Part shown: positions 53,174 through 61,764 of the stretch, one piece after another
Numbering within the stretch: position 1 is the first letter of the stretch
How the letters are laid out: every line of letters begins with the position of its first letter
Assembly: GCA_963787415.1 (NCBI GenBank)
Contig: CAWBCO010000006.1
Coordinates: forward strand, 62,001-126,000
Direction: 5' to 3'
Origin: CAVUWL01 sp963787415
Lineage (GTDB): Bacteria; Actinomycetota; Thermoleophilia; Solirubrobacterales; 70-9
DNA: 64,000 nucleotides
Notes under the pieces: model-generated
What the model saw: only the letters and a program-made list of their open reading frames with translations
Databases searched by the model: none
What the model was told of the DNA's origin: nothing
Translations under genes and position numbers: made by a program

Positions 53174-54727
53174 ATGCACCTGATCTTGGCGCTGCAAGCG
53201 TCTGAAGTCCAGAACTTCTTTTTCAACTGGTACCCCGTCTTCGGGGTCATCTTCATGGCTGCCCTGCTGCTTGTCTTTGTCAAGCTCATGCGCAGCACGA
53301 TGGGGACGACTCGGCCGGAGACGGTTAAGGCGAGCAAGACCACACCGGTGTTGTGGGAGGAAGTTCAGGGAGTCGACGCTGCCAAGGATGAGCTCCTCGA
53401 CGTCTCGGAGTGGCTTCGCGATCCTGACCGCTTCGCCGCGCTTGGCGCTCAACCGCCTCGCGGGGTGCTCCTCTTTGGGCCGCCGGGAACGGGCAAGACG
53501 ATGTTGGCGCGGGCGGTGGCTGCGCAGGCCGGCGTCGACTTCTTCGCGGCCTCTGGCTCGAGCTTTGTCGAGATGTTCGTTGGCCGCGGCGCGGCGCGAA
53601 TCCGTCGCCTCTTCAAGGAGGCACGCAAGTCAGGGCGAGCGGTGATCTTCATCGATGAGCTTGACGCCGTGGGTGGCGCCCGCGGTGGCGGTGGTGACGG
53701 GGGCACGAGCGAGCGTGAGCAGGCGCTCAATCAGCTGCTCGTCGAGTTGGACGGCTTCGAGCGCGATCCCGGCACGGTGATCGTGATCGCGGCCTCCAAC
53801 CACGTCGACAAGCTCGATCACGCTCTACTGCGACCGGGGCGCTTCGATCGCCAGGTTTTGGTAGCGCCACCGGACCGCGATGGACGCGAGGCGATCCTGC
53901 ACACCCATGCCAAGGGCAAGCCACTGGGTCCCGATCTAGACCTCACCGACGTTGCCCGCAAGACTACGGGGATGACAGGCGCCCAGCTTGCAAATGCACT
54001 CAATGAGGGAGCGATCATCGCCGGGCGCGCGGGGCGCAAGGTGATCTCCCGCGATGACCTTGATGAGGCACTCCTGCGCCAATCTGTCGGTTCCCAACAG
54101 GCCCGCCGCCTGGGAGCCAAGGAGCGCAGGATAGTTGCCTACCACGAGGCTGGGCATGCGCTTTGCAGGCGATTGCTGGGCCTGGACCCACCGGAGATTC
54201 TGAGCATCGTGCCGCGTGGGCCAGCCCTCGGCTTCGTCGCCCACTCCCCCCAGGAGGACAGCTACCTGAAGTCACGCGAGGAACTTCTCAATGAGATCGT
54301 CACCCTCCTCGGCGGACGCGCCGCCGAGGAGCAGGTTTTTGGCCAGTGCTACTCGGGCGCAGCCGACGACCTGGCGCGGGTGCACGCGGTCGGCAGGCAG
54401 ATGGCTGCCGAATTTGGAATGGGCGTCGCGCAGGACGCCGATGGGCCAGCACCGATCGCCCTACCAACTGGCGATTACGCGCTCTCAGACCAGACCCGTC
54501 GCGAAGTCGATTTCGCGGCGATGTCGCTTGCTCGTGAAGCTCATCGGCGCGCTCGGGCCCTGCTCGCGGCCAATCGCGGGTGCCTTGATGATCTCGCCGC
54601 CAACGCACTCGAGCGCGAGACGCTCACCCGCGAGGACCTAGATGACGTTTTTGCCGCTCATGACCTGCATCGCCTGGCGCCTTCCCGAACTCTGGGGCAG
54701 GCTCTGGTAGCGCTAGCCGCCAAGTAG
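53174..54727 (+). CDS. FtsH-like membrane AAA+ zinc protease, short form
   Basis: A 517-residue protein with a single membrane helix (about residues 18-38), Walker A GPPGTGKT (102-109), pore loop FVEMFVGRGA (131-140), Walker B VIFIDELDAV, arginine-finger region RPGRFDR, the zinc motif HEAGH (324-328) and the third ligand aspartate in SGAADDLARV (399). FtsH degrades membrane and regulatory proteins as a hexamer. This form lacks the usual second helix and the periplasmic domain of about 75 residues, so it is not the standard housekeeping FtsH. Confidence 0.92.
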   Translation: MHLILALQASEVQNFFFNWYPVFGVIFMAALLLVFVKLMRSTMGTTRPETVKASKTTPVLWEEVQGVDAAKDELLDVSEWLRDPDRFAALGAQPPRGVLLFGPPGTGKTMLARAVAAQAGVDFFAASGSSFVEMFVGRGAARIRRLFKEARKSGRAVIFIDELDAVGGARGGGGDGGTSEREQALNQLLVELDGFERDPGTVIVIAASNHVDKLDHALLRPGRFDRQVLVAPPDRDGREAILHTHAKGKPLGPDLDLTDVARKTTGMTGAQLANALNEGAIIAGRAGRKVISRDDLDEALLRQSVGSQQARRLGAKERRIVAYHEAGHALCRRLLGLDPPEILSIVPRGPALGFVAHSPQEDSYLKSREELLNEIVTLLGGRAAEEQVFGQCYSGAADDLARVHAVGRQMAAEFGMGVAQDADGPAPIALPTGDYALSDQTRREVDFAAMSLAREAHRRARALLAANRGCLDDLAANALERETLTREDLDDVFAAHDLHRLAPSRTLGQALVALAAK

Positions 54728-55129
54728 CATCGGTGTCGGTTGTGACCGACCCGGGCGAGGACTCCTACTACTTCCCCTCGCCGCGCCTGGCGGTGCGCCG
54801 GACACCAGGCGAGCACGAGGCCCGCCCGGCATTGCGCTTGAACCGAAACCAACAGCGAACGCGAGGATCTGGGGCGAGACCAGGTTCGCTGCCGCGAGCT
54901 ATTCCGGCTCCCCGGCAGCTCTCTCTCGAGGAGCTGCGGTGAGTTCAGACGGTTGCGGGCTGTCTGCGCCCAATTTTGAAGCGCCAGAGCACGCCCATCG
55001 GATGGTCCCCCTCGCTCCCAGAGCGGCGGCTCCCTCGTCCGCGGCAAAGTCAGCGACGCCATACCGACGCCCAAACTTCGCTCCAGGGCCTTTTGACAGT
55101 GCGCTGGCTCGCTCCCCCGGCGGCGCCGC
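54728..55129. other. Stretch with two doubtful small frames
   Basis: Plus-strand frames at 54733-54942 and 54939-55133 are linked to each other and to the zinc-ribbon gene by GTGA overlaps, but their Pro/Arg/Ala-rich sequences match nothing I know. They may be an untranslated leader. Confidence 0.4.
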
Positions 55130-55405
55130 GTGAGTAGGGGTGAAGCGGCTCGCTGGTGGTCGATGCGCCGGGCGCAAAACCGAAAGCCGGCTACCTACCG
55201 CTGCCCGCTGTGTGGAAACCATCTCCCAGCGCTCAGCGAGCACATTCTGATCGCCCCCGAGGGCGACACCACGCGCCGCCGTCATGCACACACTGCCTGC
55301 GTTCTCGCCGCCCGCAAAGATGGCCGCCTCCCCAGCGAGGAAGAGTGGCGCCAGACCCAGCCCCGGCCTCGCTCGCTGTGGCGGCGGATCCGAGAGATGA
55401 TCTGA
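55130..55405 (+). CDS. Small zinc-ribbon protein
   Basis: A 91-residue protein from the GTG at 55130. YRCPLCGNHLPALSEH is one half of a zinc ribbon; the other ligands may be H and C in RRRHAHTACVLAARK. The rest (GRLPSEEEWRQTQPRPRSLW) looks conserved rather than random. The stop overlaps the TauE-type gene start (TGATG), so the two are translationally coupled. The function is unknown; possibly nucleic-acid or metal-related. Confidence 0.65.
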   Translation: MSRGEAARWWSMRRAQNRKPATYRCPLCGNHLPALSEHILIAPEGDTTRRRHAHTACVLAARKDGRLPSEEEWRQTQPRPRSLWRRIREMI

Positions 55406-56151
55406 TGCTTGAGCTCCTCGCCGTGGCGGCGGCTGGGGCGGCGGCTGGGGCTTCCAATGCGCTTGCTGGGGCCGGGTCGCTGATCACTTTCCCAACCCTG
55501 GTGGCCCTGGGCGTTCCGGCGCTTTCGGCCAACGTGACCAGCACCGTGGGCCTGATCCCCGGAGCGGCGGGCGGAGCGCTCGGCTACGCAGATCTCCTCA
55601 CCGAGCAACGCCACCGGATTTTGCGTTTGGCGCTGCCCATTTTGGTCGGCGCCGCAATTGGGACCGTCCTGCTGCTACTCACCCCCAACCAGACCTTTGA
55701 GGTGATCGTCCCTGCCCTGGTCGCGGCCTCTTGTCTGCTGCTCCTTTTTCAGCCGCGCCTCACGCCACACATTTCCCACGCCGGCAATGAGCGCTCCCCG
55801 TTCCTCGCCGTCGGCCTGTCGGTCTCCGGCGCATACGCCGCCTACTTTGGCTCGGCGGTGGGGATCTTGCTCCTCGGCCTTCTCGGCCTATTCATCGCCG
55901 CCTCGATGCAACGACTGAACGCGATCAAGATCCTGCTGGCGGGCATCGCAAACCTTCTCGCTGCGCTCGCCTACGTTTTTCTGGCACCCGTCGACTGGCG
56001 CTACGCGCTGACCCTCATGGTCGCCTCCCTGTTCGGCGGCCGAGCCGGAGCCCAACTCGCGCGTCGGGTCTCAGGCGACACACTCCGCGTGGCAATCGCG
56101 ATCATCGGCCTCGGGGTCGCCGCCGTGCTTGGAATTCGCGCCTACGGCTGA
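55405..56151 (+). CDS. TauE/SafE-family permease
   Basis: A 248-residue membrane protein with the family signature in its first half (ASNALAGAGSLITFPTLVALG) and its counterpart in the second (GLSVSGAYAAYFGSAVGILLL). About seven to eight helices. It is coupled to the zinc-ribbon gene by a TGATG overlap. It differs from the island copy at 38404 in lacking the cytoplasmic linker. An anion export role is the family default. Confidence 0.88.
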   Translation: MLELLAVAAAGAAAGASNALAGAGSLITFPTLVALGVPALSANVTSTVGLIPGAAGGALGYADLLTEQRHRILRLALPILVGAAIGTVLLLLTPNQTFEVIVPALVAASCLLLLFQPRLTPHISHAGNERSPFLAVGLSVSGAYAAYFGSAVGILLLGLLGLFIAASMQRLNAIKILLAGIANLLAALAYVFLAPVDWRYALTLMVASLFGGRAGAQLARRVSGDTLRVAIAIIGLGVAAVLGIRAYG

Positions 56152-56175
56152 GCCAGCTGCGGCTAAATTGTCGCC

Positions 56176-56601
56176 ATGAGCTTTCGCCTTCTTCCCTCCT
56201 CGGAGGCCCACTGGCGCCCGTCCAATCAGATGAAGGTCGAAAACACCGATCTCGGCAAACAGCTGGGGGCGCTGACATTGGGGGCGAGGTTGTGGCGGCT
56301 GGCGCCGGGGCAGGCCTCCACGCAGCATCGTCATCGGATGCAGGAGGAGCTCTACATCCTGCTCGCGGGAAGGGGACGGATGCGGGTCGAGGGAGAGTTG
56401 CTGACATTCGAGCCTCTCGACGCCGTTTTGATCGAACCAGGCTCCGTTCGGCAAATATTCAATGACACCAATGCTGAGCAGCTCTGGTTCGTTGCCGGCG
56501 CTCCCCCGGAACAGGCCAACACCTTTGAAATGTCCAAGGAGCAGCTTGAATTCGCCTACCCCGCAGGGCCAACTGCCCTTCCCCCTGAGCTACAGCCATA
56601 G
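56176..56601 (+). CDS. Cupin-domain protein
   Basis: A 141-residue single-cupin protein. QHRHRMQEELYILLAGRGRM holds the H-x-H-x4-E metal motif and IEPGSVRQIFNDTN the second motif, where the usual histidine is replaced. It starts 25 bases after the permease and may be in the same unit. The ligand is unknown. Confidence 0.85.
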   Translation: MSFRLLPSSEAHWRPSNQMKVENTDLGKQLGALTLGARLWRLAPGQASTQHRHRMQEELYILLAGRGRMRVEGELLTFEPLDAVLIEPGSVRQIFNDTNAEQLWFVAGAPPEQANTFEMSKEQLEFAYPAGPTALPPELQP

Positions 56602-56618
56602 CCAACTTCAGCGAGGGC

Positions 56619-56969
56619 TCAAACGTGCTCGACCAGCTTCAGCGAATCGCCCCAGCGCGGGTCGATCTGGTCCAGACGGGCAACCACTTCCCTGGTCGCC
56701 TGCTCAAGGTCAGCGATGTGCCCGCCAACCTCAACTGACCCAAATCCGTCGGCCGGCTCTCCCCCACCGCTTGCGGAGATGTCGAACCACTCATCGAGCT
56801 CAGACAAGAGCTCGCCGGCACGCTTGGAAGAGGCGGCACTTGACGGAGCGAGATTGACCAGGTGGCTGCGCATTCCCTGCAACTTAGCGATCGCGGTGGA
56901 AAATGCACTGCCAGCCGCCAGGGTCTGTGCCGGCGCTCGAGCACCGTTGCGGGAGTAGCGTTTGACCAT
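56619..56969 (-). CDS. Helical protein of unknown function
   Basis: Up to 116 residues, helical (AIAKLQGMRSHLVNLAPSSA, then ADLEQATREVVARLDQIDPR). The sequence looks coding. The first ATG (56967-56969) overlaps the start codon of the formylglycine-generating enzyme on the other strand, within CCATGG, so either both mRNAs are leaderless or the real start is further in. No family recognised. Confidence 0.5.
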   Translation of the reverse strand: MVKRYSRNGARAPAQTLAAGSAFSTAIAKLQGMRSHLVNLAPSSAASSKRAGELLSELDEWFDISASGGGEPADGFGSVEVGGHIADLEQATREVVARLDQIDPRWGDSLKLVEHV

Positions 56970-57930
56970 GGCCACGACCGCGCCCTCGAGCACCCAACCC
57001 TCAGACCCACCACCAGAGATGGTCTGGATCCCTGGCGGGACATTCCGGATGGGCTCTGAGGATTTTTATCCGGAGGAGGGTCCGGTGCATGAGGCAAGCA
57101 TCGATGGCTTTTGGATGGATCAGAATCCGGTCACCGTGGCGGAGTTTCGCCGCTTCGCGAAACTGACCGGCTACACCACCGTTGCCGAGCGGTTTCCAAA
57201 CCCTGCTGATTACCCCGGTGCCGATCCGACCTCGCTCGTACCAGGCTCGCTGGTCTTCAACAAGACCGCCGGTCGGGTGGACCTCGGGCGAGTTGTCAAC
57301 TGGTGGACCTACGTGCCCGGTGCCTACTGGCGCCGGCCAGAGGGGCCAAAGAGCAAGATTGGTGGACGCGAGCGCCATCCAGTTGTCCACATCGCCTATG
57401 AGGACGCCGAGGCTTTTGCGAGTTGGATCGGTAAGTCTCTTCCCACCGAGGCCGAGTGGGAGCGCGCAGCGAGGGGTGGGCTAGAAGGAACGGCCTTTGC
57501 CTGGGGAGACGATGAGACACCCCAGAACCGCCAGATGGCAAACACCTGGCAGGGCGAGTTTCCCTGGCAAAGCACCAAGCCCAAGCGTGAACAGCGAACC
57601 TCCCCGGTGGGCCTTTATCCGGCGAACGGATTTGGCCTCTATGAAGTTACCGGCAACGTCTGGGAGTGGACCACAGACTTCTTCACACCCGATCATGCCG
57701 ATCTCGGTAGCTGCTGTGCCCCGAGCAACCCTCGGGTCAGCTCCCCCGAGTCGAGTTTCGTCCCCGATCAACCCGGAGGCCACATCCCCCGAAGGGTGAT
57801 CAAGGGCGGCTCCCATCTGTGCGCGCCCAACTACTGCCTGCGCTATCGCCCGGCAGCCCGGCAGGGTGTAAGCGTTGAGACCTCGACCGGCCATATCGGC
57901 TTTCGCTGCGTCCTTCGTCCTCACGACTAG
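56968..57930 (+). CDS. Formylglycine-generating enzyme (sulfatase maturase)
   Basis: A 320-residue FGE-sulfatase-domain protein from the ATG at 56968. Core motifs: MVWIPGGTFRMGSEDFYPEE, FWMDQNPVTVAEFRRF, LPTEAEWERAARGG and NVWEWTTDFF. Both catalytic cysteines of true FGE are present (C285 and C290 in HLCAPNYCLRYRPAAR), unlike EgtB or PvdO relatives. It would convert the C-x-P-x-R cysteine of a sulfatase to formylglycine using copper and oxygen. No sulfatase gene lies in the window, so its client must be elsewhere. Confidence 0.92.
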   Translation: MATTAPSSTQPSDPPPEMVWIPGGTFRMGSEDFYPEEGPVHEASIDGFWMDQNPVTVAEFRRFAKLTGYTTVAERFPNPADYPGADPTSLVPGSLVFNKTAGRVDLGRVVNWWTYVPGAYWRRPEGPKSKIGGRERHPVVHIAYEDAEAFASWIGKSLPTEAEWERAARGGLEGTAFAWGDDETPQNRQMANTWQGEFPWQSTKPKREQRTSPVGLYPANGFGLYEVTGNVWEWTTDFFTPDHADLGSCCAPSNPRVSSPESSFVPDQPGGHIPRRVIKGGSHLCAPNYCLRYRPAARQGVSVETSTGHIGFRCVLRPHD

Positions 57931-58067
57931 ACACTTGATCGCGATCACCAGACTCTGATCTCATCCCGACTGACCTAGCACCGAAAACGCGCAATGGCGA
58001 GGCTTGCCTGCGTCCTCGCCGGTTGAAGTGAGAACCAAGGATCCCCCATTTTCTTGCCTTAATCGGA

Positions 58068-59663
58068 TCAGGGCCCCGTCGATGCCCGTGCTGGATCAGG
58101 GCTTTGCTCGGCCCCGATCGCACTGTCGTATCTGATCAGATCGGCGGCGCGCTCAGCGATCGCGATCACCGGCGCGTTTGTGTTGCCGCGTGGAACGGCC
58201 GGCATAACCGATGCGTCGATGACCCGGATTCCTTCCAGCCCGTGCACGCGCAGATCGGAGTCAACAACCGAGCCAATCGCGCAGGTGCCGACCGGGTGAT
58301 AGATCGGAAATGTCGTCTCCGCCAGGTGCTTTTGCAATGCATCCTCGGAGTCTGCGGCGGGGGTCGTGTAGGGCGTGGCGCAGAAGGGCTGAAACGCTGG
58401 CTGGGCGCAAATCTCTTCCATCAGACGCAGCGCCTCGATCATCCGCGGCAGGTCGGCATCGGCGCTGTAGAAATTGTTGCGGACGATCGGCTTCGCGCTC
58501 GGGTCGTTTGAGGCGAGGCGCACGGTGCCTCTGCTCTGCGGGGTCAGGAGGCACGGCGAAACCCATACACCGTGCGCCTCGGGGTCACCCATTCCCTCAT
58601 CAACGACCTGGATCGGGGCGACGTGAAACTGGACGTCGGGTGCCGCCGCCCCTGGCTCAACGCGGACGAAGGCGCCGGCCTCGGCAAGATTTGAGGCAAA
58701 GGGACCAGTTTGGGATTCGGTGAACTCCTCAAGCGCTGCCGGCTCGAGCGCCAGCAGCAGGCTCTCGGGTTGGGGAGTCGTCCAGACCCCATAGGCGGCA
58801 GCATGATCGCTGAGGTTGTCCCCCACGGCGGGTTGGTCGACCAGCACCTCAATCTGGCGCAAGGCGAGGTGCTCGGCGGGGCCGACGCCCGAGAGCATCA
58901 AGAGCTGTGGGGAGTTAAAGGTGCCGCCACAAAGGAGTACCTCTCGCTCAGCGTTAAGCGCCTGAGCCTGGCCGAGCTGGGTGGCTTCGACGCCGATCGC
59001 GCGACGACCCTCAAAGAGAATGCAATCAACGTGCATGTGGGGCATCACGGTGAGGTTCGGGCGCTCCATCGCCGGATGCAGGTAGGAGATCGCGGTGCTG
59101 GCCCGCATACCGCCCCGTTGGGTCAGCTGGTACCGACCAACCCCGTCTTGCTCGGCGCCGTTGAAATCGTCGTTTCGGGCCAGCTTGGCCTGCACGCCAG
59201 CCTCGACGAAAGCCGCAGAAATGACGTTGTTTGAGCGCTGATCAGATACCGGCTGAGGACCGCCAACAGCGTGCCAGGCCGATGCGCCGCGCTCGTTGTC
59301 CTCGGCCTTGAGGAAGTAGGGGAAGAGGTCATCCCATCGCCATCCGGCCACATCCCACTGGTCATAATCTTGGCGATTTCCTCGGATATAGACCATCGCG
59401 TTGATCGAAGAGGATCCGCCGAGCACCTTTCCGCGAGGGAGCGCCAGGCGACGATTACCGCAGTTTGGCTCTGGCGCCGTAGAGTAATCCCAGTCGACCT
59501 CGGTTCGCGCCAGTTGCAGGTAGCCGAGCGGGACATGGATATTTTCATTTAGATCCGGCGGCCCTGCCTCGAGCAATAAAACACTCACATCGGGGTCCTC
59601 TGAGAGCCTTGATGCGAGAACGCACCCGGCCGAGCCCGCGCCGACGATCACATAGTCATGCAT
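58068..59663 (-). CDS. GMC-family oxidoreductase (choline/alcohol dehydrogenase type)
   Basis: A 531-residue flavoenzyme from the ATG at 59663, with AGGAGGAG upstream. FAD site DYVIVGAGSAGCVLASRLSE, GMC signature 1 region RGKVLGGSSSINAMVYIRG, and near the end YHPVGTCAIG with the catalytic histidine and VPRGNTNAPVIAIAER with the second catalytic asparagine. GMC enzymes oxidise alcohols. It lies opposite the double-TetR gene; the 490-base gap between them carries a 17-bp inverted repeat, so it is probably induced by its alcohol substrate. Confidence 0.93.
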   Translation of the reverse strand: MHDYVIVGAGSAGCVLASRLSEDPDVSVLLLEAGPPDLNENIHVPLGYLQLARTEVDWDYSTAPEPNCGNRRLALPRGKVLGGSSSINAMVYIRGNRQDYDQWDVAGWRWDDLFPYFLKAEDNERGASAWHAVGGPQPVSDQRSNNVISAAFVEAGVQAKLARNDDFNGAEQDGVGRYQLTQRGGMRASTAISYLHPAMERPNLTVMPHMHVDCILFEGRRAIGVEATQLGQAQALNAEREVLLCGGTFNSPQLLMLSGVGPAEHLALRQIEVLVDQPAVGDNLSDHAAAYGVWTTPQPESLLLALEPAALEEFTESQTGPFASNLAEAGAFVRVEPGAAAPDVQFHVAPIQVVDEGMGDPEAHGVWVSPCLLTPQSRGTVRLASNDPSAKPIVRNNFYSADADLPRMIEALRLMEEICAQPAFQPFCATPYTTPAADSEDALQKHLAETTFPIYHPVGTCAIGSVVDSDLRVHGLEGIRVIDASVMPAVPRGNTNAPVIAIAERAADLIRYDSAIGAEQSPDPARASTGP

Positions 59664-59955
59664 TCCGATCTCCTCCTGTTCGCTCCCACTTGGCGCCGAG
59701 CTCAGCGCTTTCAGCCGGCTCGATCTCTGAAGCGTGGCAGGAGAGGAGCAGCGATGCTCCACGGTCTGCTTTGAGACATCGCCACCGGCCTGCTTCGGGA
59801 GAGCGAATCGGCTCCAAAAACCGCCGGATCTCGCTGCGATCGAGGATGCCAGGAGCCACTCAAGGGACTCGCCGGTTGGGCCGCGCGGCCCTTTTGGGTC
59901 CGGTCTGCCCCTGCGGGCGCCGCGCTGGCCCCACACCTCAGGTTCCAACACGAAC

Positions 59956-60045
59956 CGACCTATCGGCGAGGCGCCAAAATCGCTCCGTCGACGGGGCGAC
60001 GGTGTCTCTCCTCTACCCTGTGTGGGGAGCCTCGCCGATAGGTCG
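59956..60045. promoter_or_regulatory. 17-bp inverted repeat between GMC and double-TetR genes
   Basis: CGACCTATCGGCGAGGC (59956-59972) recurs exactly inverted at 60029-60045, separated by 56 bases, in the gap between the divergent genes. The arms are long enough to be two full operators in opposite orientation. It fits a regulator that itself carries two TetR DNA-binding domains. Confidence 0.6.
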
Positions 60046-60153
60046 ACGGTCGCTCTTCGGTATCCCAAACGCAGTGGACTGAAAGATAGGCGCAGGGTTT
60101 GTCCATCCCCGGGACGCTTGGCTGGCGTTCATGGGCCCCAAACCGCTTCCCAC

Positions 60154-61464
60154 ATGTCGCGAACTTACGAACCCATATTCTCGAAATTGCCAAGCGGCAG
60201 AAGCAGCAAAAGCGCGGAGGAGGTCGGTCAGCACCAGCGAGCTCGGCTGATGGGCGCGATGATCGACGCCGTCGCCCGCAACGGCTACTCGGCGACAACA
60301 TTGCGCGAGCTGGTCTCACTGGCAGGGGTCTCCAATACAACCTTCTATGAGCACTTCGATTCAAAGCAAGCCTGCTTTTTGGCCACGTCCGATGCAATCG
60401 TCGCGCGCGCAGCCGAGCAGACTCAACGGGCCTACCGATCTCAGTCGGGCTACCGAGCCCGGCTCCAGGCCGCACTAACGGCTTTCGTGGATTTCGTCAT
60501 CGCCGAACCGGCGGCGAGTTCTCTTGTGCTTGTCGATTCGCTCAGCCTTGGCGCTGCTGGAGTGGCTCACCGCCAGCAAGCTTCAGAGGCATTTGAGCTG
60601 CTGGTCCGCCAGAGTGCGGGCCGGGCATCGGAGCGCGGTGAGATCTCCGACCTCACGATTCGAGCGATCGTTGGCGGGATCCGGCGAATCGTCAATGACG
60701 CCTTGCGCAGGGGGGAAACCGGGAGGCTTCGCGATCACCTTGAGGAGATTCTCGACTGGGGCCTCTCATACCAACGTCCAGATGGCGCGGGCGCAATGCG
60801 GTTGCCCGAGCCGCAGACATTGGCGCCCGAGGCAAGGATTAGCGTGACCACCGAGGATGAGGAAATGTGGGATGAACGCCCCGACAGCATCCGCAGCCGC
60901 TCAACCCTCACGCAACGCCAGCGGATGGTGCGCGGTGCGGCGATGGTCGTTGCCGAAAATGGCTATGAGAAACTCAGCATTCCGGCAATCACGGGTGCTG
61001 CAGGAGTCTCCAATCAGACCTTCTACGAACATTTTACGAGCAAACAAGAGGTTTTTTTGGAGGCTATAGACACCCAGGGTCGACGCGCGGCCGCCCGGAT
61101 TGGATCGGTGATCGCAGCCAACTGGATCTGGCCCGACGCAATCCTCACCGGGCTACAGGAACTGCTTGGAACCCTCGCCGAAACCCCACTCCTTGCCCGC
61201 CTGCCATTCATCGACGTCCTGGCCGCGGGGCCGGCGGCGATGGACCGCGTCGATGCGGTCCTCGACAGACTGACCGCCCTGTTTGGTCTCGGCGCCGTTC
61301 CAGCCGATATCGGGCCGCCGCTGCCCGATATCGTCGTCGAGGCAATTTGCGGGGGCATCTTCGTCGTAATCCAGCATGAGATAGCGGCGGGTAGGACCGA
61401 GGGGCTGCCCGACCTCCTGCCCGAGATCGCCTTCATCGCTCTGGCGCCGTTCGCGCTCGGGTAG
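60154..61464 (+). CDS. Regulator with two TetR domains in one chain
   Basis: A 436-residue protein with two complete TetR modules. The first helix-turn-helix is ARNGYSATTLRELVSLAGVS then NTTFYEHFDSKQACFL; the second, near residue 255, is AENGYEKLSIPAITGAAGVS then NQTFYEHFTSKQEVFLEAI. Each is followed by its own helical ligand domain. One chain thus equals a pseudo-dimer. It is divergent from the GMC oxidoreductase with a 17-bp inverted repeat between them, and most likely regulates that gene. The start is the ATG at 60154. Confidence 0.88.
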   Translation: MSRTYEPIFSKLPSGRSSKSAEEVGQHQRARLMGAMIDAVARNGYSATTLRELVSLAGVSNTTFYEHFDSKQACFLATSDAIVARAAEQTQRAYRSQSGYRARLQAALTAFVDFVIAEPAASSLVLVDSLSLGAAGVAHRQQASEAFELLVRQSAGRASERGEISDLTIRAIVGGIRRIVNDALRRGETGRLRDHLEEILDWGLSYQRPDGAGAMRLPEPQTLAPEARISVTTEDEEMWDERPDSIRSRSTLTQRQRMVRGAAMVVAENGYEKLSIPAITGAAGVSNQTFYEHFTSKQEVFLEAIDTQGRRAAARIGSVIAANWIWPDAILTGLQELLGTLAETPLLARLPFIDVLAAGPAAMDRVDAVLDRLTALFGLGAVPADIGPPLPDIVVEAICGGIFVVIQHEIAAGRTEGLPDLLPEIAFIALAPFALG

Positions 61465-61764
61465 TTCCGCCTTGGAGCAGCGAGCGGGGTTGCACCACGG
61501 CAAGCCCGGCGCGTCGGCGCGTATTTGATCGGCAATATCCAAAGGCCCCGCTTCCTCGTTGCACACCGCGGACGAAAATCAGCCCTGCTGAAATGCGGCT
61601 TGACCCGCAGTAGATCAACCAAGGTCGCCGCCTTCTGGCGATATAAGCCGTGGTTATTTTGAGCCGGAGTCAATCAGCAGCGGTTCGTCGTTGGGCCTCC
61701 CACCCACCTTCCAGCGGGCCCTTTTGCGAATTGCCGTTGCTTGCTCTCTTCCGCGATATAGCCT
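61465..61764. other. Intergenic stretch of 300 bases, nothing recognised
   Basis: No convincing frame, repeat or RNA gene between the regulator and the DUF2252 gene. Confidence 0.5.

Noticed and set aside
54733..55133. Two small frames chained by GTGA overlaps to the zinc-ribbon gene
   Set aside because: The overlaps are suggestive, but the low-complexity Pro/Arg/Ala sequences give no support for real proteins.
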